Below, piece after piece: positions 1 through 6,779 of a stretch of DNA of 12,212 bases (the first letter of the stretch is position 1; each line of letters opens with the position of its first letter). Both the position numbers and the translations under genes were made by a program. The notes under the pieces were generated by a model. The model saw only the letters and a program-made list of their open reading frames with translations. It was not told the origin of the DNA and did no database searches. The stretch covers positions 1-12,212 of the forward strand of contig JALUDQ010000137.1 in NCBI GenBank assembly GCA_027043985.1. The letters are read 5' to 3'. The stretch is from Desulfurococcales archaeon (GTDB lineage: Archaea; Thermoproteota; Thermoprotei_A; Sulfolobales; WANQ01).

Positions 1-847
1 TAGGAGCACCACTAGCTCTAGGATGCCCTCCTCCACCAAGTTTTACCGCGATTCTTCTAACATCGACTTCTCGTGAACGCAGACTTATACCTCTCCCAAC
101 AACGGGTATAGCAGCTATATCACCACTATACCTTGACATCAAGTACTGGGCCAAGAAGTTTCTATGAGGTGGGCCCTGCCAATACTTTACCGCTACGATA
201 ATCCTACAGCCGTTAACATCTACTATTCTAAGATACTTTTTAATTCTATCATAACCTCTCAACTCCTCGTCAACATATCTCTCTACAATACTATTCCACT
301 CATCCCTCCACACGACTCCCTCAACGAAAGAGTTGAAGAGCCTCCTTAAACCCTTCTCATCACTCCAGGAATCAGCAAGCCTAAACAAGAAGGGAGCCAT
401 AGGATTATCCCAGCGCCATAGGTCAACACTACAAACAGCTGATACAAGACGCTTAGAGAAATCATCGTTTAAGCTAAAGTATTCTGCTACAACACCGGTA
501 GCACAAGTCCCACGATCAACAAGGACATCAAAGCCCAGTTTTCTTAAACCATTCAACCATTCCCCTTCCCATACATGGTGGTCAAGCCAGGTAACCCTTA
601 CTCCTTTACCCCATCTCTCATAGACTTCAACAACGCCCCCATAAACCCTCCAGTTTAAACCCAAGTCAAGAACGCCAACGCCTTCAACGCCTCTAATGCG
701 GAGAGCCCTCCCAAAACATTTGTCAACTCTCTGAGGCTGGCAGAAAACAAGCCTAACACTACCCTTGTCCAAGCCTAAGCCACGAACAAATAATGCCGCT
801 GCACCAATACCGTCTAAGTCATCGTGAGTGACGATAACCCATACCAC
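1..847 (-). CDS. DHH-family phosphoesterase, 3' end cut by window edge
   Basis: Reading the minus strand gives an open frame from 847 to the left edge: 282 residues with no stop, C-terminus missing. Near the start is VIVTHDDLDGIG (residues 4-15), the Asp-rich metal motif I of DHH phosphoesterases. GVLDLG (58-63) fits motif II, and the signature DHH lies at 89-91 (TWLDHHVW). At about 270-281 is GGGGHPRASG, the hallmark of the DHHA1 nucleic-acid-binding domain. The family (RecJ, NrnA, oligoribonuclease and c-di-AMP phosphodiesterase relatives) cleaves phosphodiester bonds with Mn2+; which substrate applies here cannot be told. I chose the GTG at 845-847 because it places motif I near the N-terminus and follows a TATA-like box at 899-908. 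An in-frame TTG at 962-964 would add 39 residues but lies upstream of that box. The gene diverges from the secreted-protein gene. Confidence 0.85.
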   Translation of the reverse strand, partial: MVWVIVTHDDLDGIGAAALFVRGLGLDKGSVRLVFCQPQRVDKCFGRALRIRGVEGVGVLDLGLNWRVYGGVVEVYERWGKGVRVTWLDHHVWEGEWLNGLRKLGFDVLVDRGTCATGVVAEYFSLNDDFSKRLVSAVCSVDLWRWDNPMAPFLFRLADSWSDEKGLRRLFNSFVEGVVWRDEWNSIVERYVDEELRGYDRIKKYLRIVDVNGCRIIVAVKYWQGPPHRNFLAQYLMSRYSGDIAAIPVVGRGISLRSREVDVRRIAVKLGGGGHPRASGAP

Positions 848-898
848 TCTTCTCTTCCTCTCATTATCTTTGGAATCATATATCCATTGATGGATCGC

Positions 899-908
899 TA
901 AAATTTTT
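899..908 (-). promoter_or_regulatory. Probable TATA box of the DHH gene
   Basis: Read on the minus strand this is AAAAATTTTA, preceded by purines (GGAAAG) that could serve as a BRE. It lies about 55 bases upstream of the GTG at 847, implying a leader of roughly 30 bases. Evidence is position and composition only. Confidence 0.35.
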
Positions 909-1057
909 CTTTCCGCGCCTTTATGCTTAACTACCTTGGCTCGTTTTATAGGTTCCTCTAACAAGTGGTATGGGAGGCTCTACTCTATACTTTGATATGG
1001 GATTGAGTGGACTGTAGGTTTGCTATGTTTCTTTGTTTTAGAGTTTTGCTGTAGCGG

Positions 1058-1067
1058 TTTTTTAAAT
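1058..1067 (+). promoter_or_regulatory. Probable TATA box of the secreted-protein gene
   Basis: TTTTTTAAAT lies about 50 bases before the GTG at 1113, predicting a transcript start near 1088. The 265-base divergent spacer (848-1112) therefore appears to carry one promoter in each direction. Nothing else is recognisable in it. Confidence 0.35.
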
Positions 1068-1112
1068 GATGTTTGTAGTAGTGTTGTACATGGCTACTAC
1101 GAGTTGATTTAT

Positions 1113-2006
1113 GTGAGGAAACTAAACTTATTCCTATATGGTATGTTATTCTTATTCTTCCTTGGTCTGGGCTTAAACGCTACTGCTGCTACAAGTGTTT
1201 TCAGCGTTGACCCCGAGTTTACTGTTAACGTTGTCGATACCAATGAGAGTAGTGTTTTCCAGTTACATGTAAGATATTTTGGTAGTGGAGTAGGCTTTTT
1301 CACTGCTACTACTAATAATAGTGGGGTCGGCATTTATCCTGGAAGCTTTTCTCTGCTAAGCGGTCAATCGGGCACAGTTTACGTTAGTGTCCCTGCGTAT
1401 CCACCGGGTATTTATGATACTGTTATTGTTTTCAGAGAACTAGGTTCTGGTGAAAACCATAGCGTTATTGTCAGGCTCGCCGTTGCTTCCGAGTGTGTTA
1501 GAACTTCTACTCTTGGAGGCATAGTTTCCTTGGAGACTAGTTCTGGTGATATAGGATTAGTGGTAAATGCTACTGGCTCTACATGTGTACGCCTCTGCGT
1601 CTTACCAGTTAACCCGTTGCCAGAATATGTTCCAGTTGACAAGGGGAGTCTTGGGAAATATTTTGACGTAAAGATTGGTAGACTCGACCATGTCTCCTGG
1701 CCTATAACGGTTAAAGTAAACTATACCATAGACGATATAACCGATAACAACCTCGAGGAACTCTCGTTAAAGCTCTACTACTGGAATACTACCGAGCTAA
1801 AAGTCCTCAACAACACCGGCGTTGACACTGAGTTGAAACAAGTCTATGCTTACCCCCTAGAAGATGAGACACGGGGATCTATAATGATGGTCTTAGCCCA
1901 GACGAGTATCATCCCGATACCAGAATCACCAGTAACGAGCATCATATTAGTACTAGTACTAGCGTCAACGCTTTCCCTCGCTTATTGGAGGAGGATCGTA
2001 GACTAA
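1113..2006 (+). CDS. Secreted, C-terminally anchored surface protein of unknown function
   Basis: 297 residues from the GTG at 1113. A frame extends up to an ATG at 1020, but from GTG the product begins MRKLNLFLYGMLFLFFLGLG, a textbook Sec signal peptide with cleavage likely after ATA or ATAA (about residues 25-26). A TATA box also sits at the right distance. The exported part is beta-rich; roughly residues 27-125 look like an immunoglobulin-type sandwich (FGSGVGFFTATTNNSG, then SGQSGTVYVSVPAYPPG). At least seven N-X-S/T sequons (NES, NNS, NHS, NAT, NYT, NTT, NNT) suggest N-glycosylation. The tail is PIPESP (268-273), a hydrophobic helix (about 274-291) and WRRIVD: either a plain membrane anchor or a sorting signal. 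Three Cys lie in the middle. I recognise no family. It is monocistronic by context. Confidence 0.75.
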   Translation: MRKLNLFLYGMLFLFFLGLGLNATAATSVFSVDPEFTVNVVDTNESSVFQLHVRYFGSGVGFFTATTNNSGVGIYPGSFSLLSGQSGTVYVSVPAYPPGIYDTVIVFRELGSGENHSVIVRLAVASECVRTSTLGGIVSLETSSGDIGLVVNATGSTCVRLCVLPVNPLPEYVPVDKGSLGKYFDVKIGRLDHVSWPITVKVNYTIDDITDNNLEELSLKLYYWNTTELKVLNNTGVDTELKQVYAYPLEDETRGSIMMVLAQTSIIPIPESPVTSIILVLVLASTLSLAYWRRIVD

Positions 2007-2023
2007 TTGACTAATGAAATATA

Positions 2024-2036
2024 ATTAAAACTTATA
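2024..2036 (+). promoter_or_regulatory. TATA-like box ahead of the candidate small RNA
   Basis: ATTAAAACTTATA sits about 25-30 bases before the structured element that starts near 2061, the spacing expected between an archaeal TATA box and a transcript start. No protein-coding start follows at a matching distance. Confidence 0.35.
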
Positions 2037-2060
2037 GCCCTGGAAAACACAGTAATAATA

Positions 2061-2158
2061 GTGGATGAAGCCCCTCAAACAGATACCTTAAAGGGAGGGG
2101 TGGATAGAGCCCCTCCCCACTGAATAGGGGGATTTCTTTGGGGCTATGACCCCTTTTT
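2061..2158 (+). ncRNA. Candidate structured small RNA (unknown family)
   Basis: A G/C-rich island of about 100 bases inside AT-rich noncoding DNA. It holds an 8-bp perfect hairpin, GGGAGGGG (2093-2100) with CCCCTCCC (2110-2117). A possible outer stem pairs AGCCCC (2069-2074) with GGGGCT (2139-2144), and a 3' hairpin is followed by T's. A near-direct repeat, GTGGATGAAGCCCCTC (2061-2076) and GTGGATAGAGCCCCTC (2100-2115), matches at 14 of 16 bases with a 39-base period. A CTGA at 2120-2123 and the GGATGA element near the 5' end are loosely reminiscent of box D and box C, but box C fits only with an extra G. No usable reading frame spans it. Its own TATA box and terminator favour an independent transcript over a 3' UTR of the upstream gene, which remains the main alternative. 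Confidence 0.4.
2139..2158 (+). terminator. Hairpin followed by T-run
   Basis: GGGG (2139-2142), loop CTATGA, CCCC (2149-2152 region), then TTTTT. The arrangement resembles an intrinsic terminator on the plus strand and would end the candidate RNA, or the transcript of the secreted-protein gene. The four G's can pair alternatively with the CCCC near 2071, so the element may switch between folds. Confidence 0.4.
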
Positions 2159-2350
2159 CTACACTTTTAAGACTTCATTAACCTATTATCTATCTAATCG
2201 TTGAGAAAATAAATGTACTAGGATAGTAAATATTTCTATAATATTTATAATATTTGGTAGGAGTTTAGAAAAATGTTCAGCTTTATGAACTTTAATGAAC
2301 TCTATTAAGTCCCCCATTTTAGAGGTTAAAAAACAATTCATGTTATAGTT

Positions 2351-2359
2351 AAATTTATA
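2351..2359 (+). promoter_or_regulatory. TATA box of vapBC
   Basis: AAATTTATA, about 40 bases before the vapB ATG, predicts a transcript start close to 2380. That gives a leader of fewer than 20 bases and places the start inside the palindromic operator at 2366-2394. Between about 2160 and 2350 the DNA is very AT-rich with no recognisable gene. Confidence 0.45.
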
Positions 2360-2365
2360 CATATT

Positions 2366-2394
2366 CGTGTTACAGTATATAACACGGTACTGTA
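2366..2394 (+). promoter_or_regulatory. Candidate vapBC operator: two overlapping inverted repeats
   Basis: CGTGTTA (2366-2372) and TAACACG (2380-2386) form a perfect 7-7-7 dyad. Overlapping it, TACAGTA (2371-2377) and TACTGTA (2388-2394) form a second perfect dyad whose right arm ends one base before the vapB ATG. VapB-type antitoxins usually repress their own promoter by binding such palindromes, so autoregulation is the expected role. This is inferred from position; the binding protein is not demonstrated. Confidence 0.55.
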
Positions 2395-2395
2395 T

Positions 2396-2617
2396 ATGAG
2401 CGCAGTAGTACATGTTCGTGTGCCCAGGCATGTTAAGGAAAAACTCGAAGAATACGGGATAAATATCTCAGAGGAGGTTAGACGTTTTCTCGAAGCAAAG
2501 CTAAAACAAATCGAGTTAGAGAGACTATTAGATGAAATCGAAGAAGAACTCTCAAAAGCTCCTCAAGTAGCAAATGACAGTACACCATTAATTAGGGAAG
2601 ACCGCGAAAAACGATAA
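2396..2617 (+). CDS. vapB: VapB-type antitoxin
   Basis: 73 residues. The N-terminus VVHVRVPRHVKEKLEEYGINISEEVRRFLEAKL (about 4-36) is a beta strand followed by two helices, the ribbon-helix-helix DNA-binding pattern of archaeal VapB/CopG-like antitoxins. The charged C-terminus (about 37-73, rich in E, D, K, R) is the expected disordered part that wraps the VapC nuclease. The ATG is only about 40 bases from the TATA box and has no Shine-Dalgarno, so translation is probably leaderless or nearly so. vapC follows after 28 bases in the same direction, forming the pair. Identity rests on the fold pattern plus the PIN-domain neighbour; the exact antitoxin subfamily is not certain. Confidence 0.8.
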   Translation: MSAVVHVRVPRHVKEKLEEYGINISEEVRRFLEAKLKQIELERLLDEIEEELSKAPQVANDSTPLIREDREKR

Positions 2618-2645
2618 CTCACTCCAATATTGGGTGCTTGAGCTA

Positions 2646-3065
2646 ATGGTTGTACTTGATGCCTCCTTTCTAGTAAAGCTGGTCATTCGTGAACCTCTCA
2701 GTAATAAAGCACTAGCAACTTTTAGGAAGCTGGTAAGAGAAGATATGAATATACGTGTGCCAGAGATAGCTTTATCTGAAGTACTTAATGCTATATGGAA
2801 GCATAATGTATTATTAAAGGATATAAGCTATGAAGAGACCATGAAGGCTATAAAAAGACTACGGAGATTATGGCGGTTAATTCAAGTGTATAATTTAGAA
2901 GAGTTCCTAGATAAAATAATGGAAATAGCTGTTAGAGAACGTATAACAGTATATGACTCATTCTACATAGTATTAGCGCTAGTACATGAGGACTCTCTTT
3001 ACACCTTCGATAAGAAAATGGCCGAGAAAGCAAGTGGTCTCGGAGTAAAAGTCTTCGTACCATAG
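2646..3065 (+). CDS. vapC: VapC-type PIN-domain ribonuclease toxin
   Basis: 139 residues from ATG 2646: a whole PIN domain of normal length. The acidic metal-binding residues are all visible: D5 (VVLDASFLVKL), E45 (ALSEVLNAIWK), D104 (TVYDSFYIVLA) and D122 (LYTFDKKMAEKA), so the nuclease should be active. VapC toxins cleave tRNA or rRNA in the cytoplasm until held by VapB. I prefer the ATG because GGTG at 2632-2635 is an SD at suitable distance and the product then begins MVVLDAS as in the family. A GTG at 2634 would add four residues (MLEL). It is co-transcribed with vapB. No mutation, frameshift or missing catalytic residue is seen. Confidence 0.9.
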   Translation: MVVLDASFLVKLVIREPLSNKALATFRKLVREDMNIRVPEIALSEVLNAIWKHNVLLKDISYEETMKAIKRLRRLWRLIQVYNLEEFLDKIMEIAVRERITVYDSFYIVLALVHEDSLYTFDKKMAEKASGLGVKVFVP

Positions 3066-3103
3066 ATAAGATGATTCAGCTCCTAGTATTGCCTTAGTTC
3101 CAT

Positions 3104-3142
3104 GATCTATATCCCAAGTATATAAATCCCTAGATCTTGGGA
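3104..3142 (+). repeat. Overlapping inverted repeats around a TATA-like sequence
   Basis: GATCTA (3104-3109) with TAGATC (3131-3136), and TCCCAAG (3112-3118) with CTTGGGA (3136-3142). The two sets share a base and could not both pair fully in one RNA. The enclosed TATATAAAT (3119-3127) looks like a TATA box. No convincing gene follows: only an 11-codon frame (3167-3202) behind GGAG. It could be a remnant promoter or a regulatory element. Confidence 0.35.
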
Positions 3143-3180
3143 ATTTCAGCCCGTAAAGGAGAATTAATGTGTTTCACTCG

Positions 3181-3217
3181 GATTTGTATTGTTTTTCTAT
3201 AATTATCGTTACAAATC
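3181..3217. terminator. Inverted repeat between convergent vapC and livF
   Basis: GATTTGTA (3181-3188) and TACAAATC (3210-3217) are perfect 8-bp arms around a 21-base loop that contains TTTTT (3192-3196). It lies between two genes that run toward each other. On the minus strand a further T5 (3239-3243) follows the livF stop. The likely role is separation and termination of the two transcripts. Confidence 0.35.
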
Positions 3218-3287
3218 TGTTATTCGTGGAGTTGAAGGAAAAAGATTTTGTTTTAATAGAATATTGTTGGTAGATTATTATTTGTGT

Positions 3288-4007
3288 TTATAGTATTAGG
3301 TAGGCTTTCCTTAATCTTTCATCTGTTAGGAGTTGTTTTGCTTCTCCTTCTAATACTATCTTGCCCTGCTCTAGTACGTAGGCTCTGTCTGCTACTTCTA
3401 GGCTGTGTTTTACGTGTTGTTCTACTAGTAGGATTGTCTTGTCTGCTTCTTCTCTTAGTTTCTTCACTATGTCGAAGACCTGGATTACTATTTTGGGTGC
3501 TAGGCCAAGGCTTGGCTCGTCTAGTAGTAGGATGTCAGGGTCTGCCATTAATGCTCTAGCTATTGCTAGCATTTGCGCTTCTCCGCCGGATAGTGTTCCA
3601 GCTATCTGGTTCCGTCTCTCCTTGAGCTTGGGGAAGAAGTTGAATACTAGTTCTAGGTTTTCCTGGAATCTTTGCCGGGCCTTCTTGGTTAATGCGCCAG
3701 CTAGGAGGTTCTCGTAGACTGTTAGCGTCTTGAATATTCTCCTACCTTCTGGGACCATTGTTATTCCTAGTTCTATTCTCTTGTGTGTCGGTATCTTGGT
3801 GACATCCTTTCCATTCAATAGTACTTTACCGGAGTATAGGGTTGTCATACCCATGATTGTTCTAAGTGTTGTAGTCTTACCAGCACCATTGGGGCCCACG
3901 AGTGCTACTATTTCCCCCTCATGTACTTTGAGGTTAACATCGAATAATACGTGGAATTCACCGTAACCAGCGTTTATCTTATCTAATACAAGAACCTCGC
4001 GTGCCAT
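3288..4007 (-). CDS. livF: HAAT-family ABC importer ATPase LivF
   Basis: 239 residues, the usual LivF length. One of the two cytoplasmic ATPases that power the LivHM permease. Walker A GPNGAGKTT (38-46), the LivF-typical MVPEGRRIF segment (84-92) at the Q-loop region, signature LSGGEAQM (139-146, where LSGGEQQ is more usual), Walker B ILLLDEP (159-165) with catalytic E164, and a D-loop SLGLAP follow in order. The H-loop reads VEQH (195-198); most LivF proteins have VEQN here, so this copy carries the general ABC switch histidine. ATG at 4007 is preceded by GGGGTGG at good spacing. It is last in the livKHMGF cluster, 14 bases after livG. LivF is told from LivG by the MVPEGR segment and the C-terminal VEQ. 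Confidence 0.93.
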   Translation of the reverse strand: MAREVLVLDKINAGYGEFHVLFDVNLKVHEGEIVALVGPNGAGKTTTLRTIMGMTTLYSGKVLLNGKDVTKIPTHKRIELGITMVPEGRRIFKTLTVYENLLAGALTKKARQRFQENLELVFNFFPKLKERRNQIAGTLSGGEAQMLAIARALMADPDILLLDEPSLGLAPKIVIQVFDIVKKLREEADKTILLVEQHVKHSLEVADRAYVLEQGKIVLEGEAKQLLTDERLRKAYLIL

Positions 4008-4021
4008 GTGTTTCCACCCCT

Positions 4022-4753
4022 CTACAATGGTTTTGTTCCAAGATAGGCTTCAACTACTCTTGGATTATTGGCTACTTCCTCGGGCCTACCCTCAGCTATC
4101 TTCTTGCCTTCGTGCATTACTACTATTCTCTCGCTGAGACCCATAACGAATCTCATAACGTGTTCTACTACTATTAGTGTTAGCTTGTATTCTTCTCTAA
4201 CCTTTAACAATACTTTAGCGAGCTCATCCATTTCGTGGGGTCTTAGACCAGCTGCAACCTCGTCTAATAGTATTAGTTTTGGCCTCGTTGCTAGGGCTCT
4301 AGCAAGATCTACTAGCTTGTGTTCTATTAGGGTTATCTCGCTTCCAAGCCTATTCCACCGGCTCTTCTCTATTCCTATGAATTCTAGGATCTCTTTAGCG
4401 GTTTCTCTAGCCTCATCTACATCGGGGGTTCTAAGTAGTGCTCCCACGGTTACTGCTTCTAGTACAGTTAGCTTTTTGAAGGGCCTTACCTTCTGCCATG
4501 TACGAGCAATACCTTTCTGTATTATCACATGGGGTGGTAACCCTGTTATATCCTCGTTTTGGAAGATAATCCTTCCTTCTTCCGGCTTGTATACGCCTGT
4601 TATACAGTTGAATAACGTGGTCTTACCAGCACCGTTGGGTCCTATTAGTCCTAGTATCTCGTTCTCATAGACCTCCATGGACATGTGGTTTACAGCTATT
4701 ATACCACCAAACCGTTTAACAACGTCTTCTACTCTAAGTAAGGGTTCGGGCAC
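4022..4753 (-). CDS. livG: HAAT-family ABC importer ATPase LivG
   Basis: 243 residues. Partner ATPase of LivF. Walker A GPNGAGKTT (38-46), Q-loop Q87 within GIARTWQKVRPF (the LivG pattern resembles ARTFQ), Walker B LILLDE (160-165) with E165, and H-loop H198 in VVEHVM. The C-terminal EVANNPRVVEAYLG is the standard LivG ending. The ABC signature is odd: where LSYGQQ or LSGGQ is expected the sequence is ITLIEHKLVDLARAL (140-154), without Ser-Gly-Gly. The full-length frame and intact Walker motifs argue against decay; divergent signatures of this kind occur in some HAAT ATPases. GTG start at 4753 is preceded by GGAGGTGG eight bases upstream. Gap of 18 bases to livM. Confidence 0.92.
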   Translation of the reverse strand: MPEPLLRVEDVVKRFGGIIAVNHMSMEVYENEILGLIGPNGAGKTTLFNCITGVYKPEEGRIIFQNEDITGLPPHVIIQKGIARTWQKVRPFKKLTVLEAVTVGALLRTPDVDEARETAKEILEFIGIEKSRWNRLGSEITLIEHKLVDLARALATRPKLILLDEVAAGLRPHEMDELAKVLLKVREEYKLTLIVVEHVMRFVMGLSERIVVMHEGKKIAEGRPEEVANNPRVVEAYLGTKPL

Positions 4754-4771
4754 GGCTATTCCACCTCCTTT

Positions 4772-5758
4772 CTACCGACGAATTATCTTCTTTTTGAGGT
4801 AGTCTAAGAGGCTGGCAAGGCCTTCGGGCTTCAATACTCCTACGAGTATCAGTATTAGACCATAGACTAGTAGGTGGGATCCAGGATAGGTTGCACCAAT
4901 AGCTCCACGCAAGTACTCCTCTAAGGACCTCAATATGACTGCCGCTAATACTGCTCCACCAATACTTCCAAGTCCACCTACAATACCCATTACTGCTGTA
5001 ACAATACCTAGCCAGGGGTCGAAGAGCCTAAATGATAGTATCCCCGTTAACGTTATGTATATTCCTCCCACCAAGCCAGCCAAGGCGGCATATATCATTA
5101 GAGCATAGAGCTTGTAGCGACGCACATCAATGCCCAGAGCCTCGGCAGCGAGCTCGTCTTCACGTATTGCTGCTAGGTAGTATCCTAGCTTGCTGTCCTT
5201 TATCTTCAAGTTAACCCATATTATGATGACAAGCATTGTTGCAAGCATGTAGTAGTAGACTTCGTAGCGGCGGAAAGTTAGGTAGAGCCACTCTGGCTCC
5301 ATGTGAGGTATATAGGTTTCAAAGGACCCGTAGATCAAATAGTAGATCCTCATCATTATCACTACTAGTGCTGAAGTCAGTAGAGCATACCATACCTCCT
5401 TTATGCCAAAGCGGAAAGTCGGATATCCTACTAATACTGCTACGCCAACAGCTACAGCTGCTCCAATAAACATTCCTATCCAGGGCGTTAGCCCGAAGCT
5501 CGCTAGGAGGTGGCCAGTTATTACTGCTCCTAATGCCATGTAGGCTGATGCCGCTAAATCTAGTTGACCAGCGTATCCTCCAATAATATTCCATGCTGCT
5601 ACTAGAGATGCTGCTAACATAACGTTGGTTGCTAGGAGTACATAGTAGAAGTTGAAGCCTAGGAATACTGGTACGAGTGCTAATACTATTGCTAGTCCTA
5701 CTAGGCTGTAAAGTCTCTCCTTAGTTAATGCTAGTTTTTTCGATAGCGTTCCGGGCAT
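4772..5758 (-). CDS. livM: HAAT-family ABC importer permease LivM
   Basis: 328 residues, very hydrophobic, about 8-10 membrane helices. It forms the translocation pore with LivH. The family block is visible as AWNIIGGYAGQLDLAASAYM (about 56-75). The cytoplasmic loop that couples to the ATPases is KLGYYLAAIREDELAAEALG (about 190-209). The C-terminus has GGLGSIGGAVLAA, another conserved LivM block, then LVGVLKPEGL. I chose ATG 5758 because AGGAGGTGA (about 5767-5775) stands eight bases upstream. The longer frame starts at GTG 5770, which would overlap the livH stop in GTGA and would have to use part of its own SD. The SD lies inside the end of livH, so the two genes are tightly coupled. Confidence 0.9.
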   Translation of the reverse strand: MPGTLSKKLALTKERLYSLVGLAIVLALVPVFLGFNFYYVLLATNVMLAASLVAAWNIIGGYAGQLDLAASAYMALGAVITGHLLASFGLTPWIGMFIGAAVAVGVAVLVGYPTFRFGIKEVWYALLTSALVVIMMRIYYLIYGSFETYIPHMEPEWLYLTFRRYEVYYYMLATMLVIIIWVNLKIKDSKLGYYLAAIREDELAAEALGIDVRRYKLYALMIYAALAGLVGGIYITLTGILSFRLFDPWLGIVTAVMGIVGGLGSIGGAVLAAVILRSLEEYLRGAIGATYPGSHLLVYGLILILVGVLKPEGLASLLDYLKKKIIRR

Positions 5759-5766
5759 TGCGTCTA

Positions 5767-6642
5767 TCACCTCCTACCGAAGAGTCCTCTTGGACGGAAC
5801 CATAGTACGAAGAAGAATGTCAGATAGATGAATAGTTCACGTGCACCAGCTCCCACGATAGTTATGCCCAATGCCTCTATTATACCGATTATGAGGCCCG
5901 AGAACAGTACTCCCACTACTCCTCCAAGACCGCCCATAGCTACTATAACCCATGAGAGTAGGCCGTAGAGTAGGCCGAGGTATGGGTCGGCTCTACTAAA
6001 AGTCATTATTAAGGCGGCTGCAAGCGCTGTTAGAGCTGTACCGAGGCCAAAGGTTACCGCGTATACTTTCTTCACATTGATGCCCATGAGTTCTGCAACT
6101 TCTCTATCATCAGCTGTTGCTCTTACAGCTATACCCCACTTAGTTCTCGTTAACAATAAATGTACTAGGCCTAATGCTACTAGACTCACTATTCCAGCAG
6201 CCAATCTAGAAGATGCAATTGTTATAGGACCTAATACTATTGGCTGTGTAAATATTGTGAAGGGCACTCCCTTTGGCTCAGCATGGAATATCATTAATGC
6301 TAGGTTTCTCAGCACCATTAGCAAACCAACTGTTACGGCTATCTGGATCAAGGGCTCTGCTCCGAGAACCTTCTCAATAATCAACTTGTAGATCACTATA
6401 CCTAAGAGGAAGAATATCGGCATCGTTATAAACGCTGTCAGCGAAGGCTCTATCAAGAATGTTGTCGCTAGCACGTAGGTTAGGTAGGCTCCAACCATTA
6501 CGAAGTCTCCGTGAGCGAAGTTTATTATATCCATGACGCCGAAAATCAATGCTAGTCCTAGTGCTACTAGAGAGTATAGGAGCCCTGTGAAAACACCGTT
6601 GACAAGGTTTTGGGCTAGTAGTGAGGGATCTATGGAGATCAC
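5767..6642 (-). CDS. livH: HAAT-family ABC importer permease LivH
   Basis: 291 residues with about eight membrane helices; the second pore subunit. The N-terminal block GLALIFGVMDIINFAHGDFV (29-48) is the classical LivH signature. The ATPase-coupling loop is WGIAVRATADDREVAELMGI (169-188), and GGLGGVVGVLFSGLIIGIIE is the conserved region near the C-terminus, ending in FRPRGLFG as LivH proteins do. The start is GTG at 6642, with a weak GGTG about ten bases upstream; no ATG fits. A TATA box at 6750-6758 suggests an internal promoter for livHMGF in addition to read-through from livK. Substrate class (branched-chain amino acids, amides, urea or other small polar solutes) cannot be read from the permease. 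Confidence 0.92.
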   Translation of the reverse strand: MISIDPSLLAQNLVNGVFTGLLYSLVALGLALIFGVMDIINFAHGDFVMVGAYLTYVLATTFLIEPSLTAFITMPIFFLLGIVIYKLIIEKVLGAEPLIQIAVTVGLLMVLRNLALMIFHAEPKGVPFTIFTQPIVLGPITIASSRLAAGIVSLVALGLVHLLLTRTKWGIAVRATADDREVAELMGINVKKVYAVTFGLGTALTALAAALIMTFSRADPYLGLLYGLLSWVIVAMGGLGGVVGVLFSGLIIGIIEALGITIVGAGARELFIYLTFFFVLWFRPRGLFGRR

Positions 6643-6703
6643 TTCACATTACACCCTCGCGTACTGGGTTTCAAGGTGTTTGTTATGAGACCGTATTTGC
6701 GGC

Positions 6704-6715
6704 TTAACTAGTTAA
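6704..6715 (-). promoter_or_regulatory. 12-bp perfect palindrome in the livH leader
   Basis: TTAACTAGTTAA is self-complementary over all 12 bases. It lies about 40 bases downstream of the TATA box at 6750-6758, so just after the predicted transcript start. This is a plausible repressor site for livHMGF; no protein partner can be named. Confidence 0.35.
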
Positions 6716-6749
6716 ACTATTTTGCACACAGTAGTATAGGTTAGGAGTT

Positions 6750-6758
6750 CTTTATAAG
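6750..6758 (-). promoter_or_regulatory. TATA box of livHMGF
   Basis: Minus-strand CTTATAAAG, well separated from the livK stop, predicts a transcript start near 6728 and a leader of about 85 bases before the livH GTG. Confidence 0.45.
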
Positions 6759-6779
6759 GGTTTTGGAATGTGTTTAAGT

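Noticed and set aside
164..623. Two plus-strand open frames of 61 and 96 codons
   Set aside because: They lie antisense to the DHH phosphoesterase frame, which has clear catalytic motifs; their products have no recognisable features.
1090..1107. Five-codon upstream frame before the secreted-protein gene
   Set aside because: It is too short to separate from chance and has no SD or stalling-type sequence.
1950..1965. 14-bp palindrome TAGTACTAGTACTA
   Set aside because: It is produced by alternating Leu and Val codons (LVLVL) in the membrane helix of the secreted protein, so the coding sequence explains it.
2061..2115. Two-unit CRISPR array
   Set aside because: Only two imperfect 16-base copies with one 23-base gap, flanked by unrelated sequence; no third unit and no cas gene.
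2186..2431. Minus-strand 81-codon frame
   Set aside because: It is AT-driven sequence overlapping the vapBC promoter, operator and the start of vapB. It has no SD, no motif and low-complexity content (Asn, Ile, Tyr).
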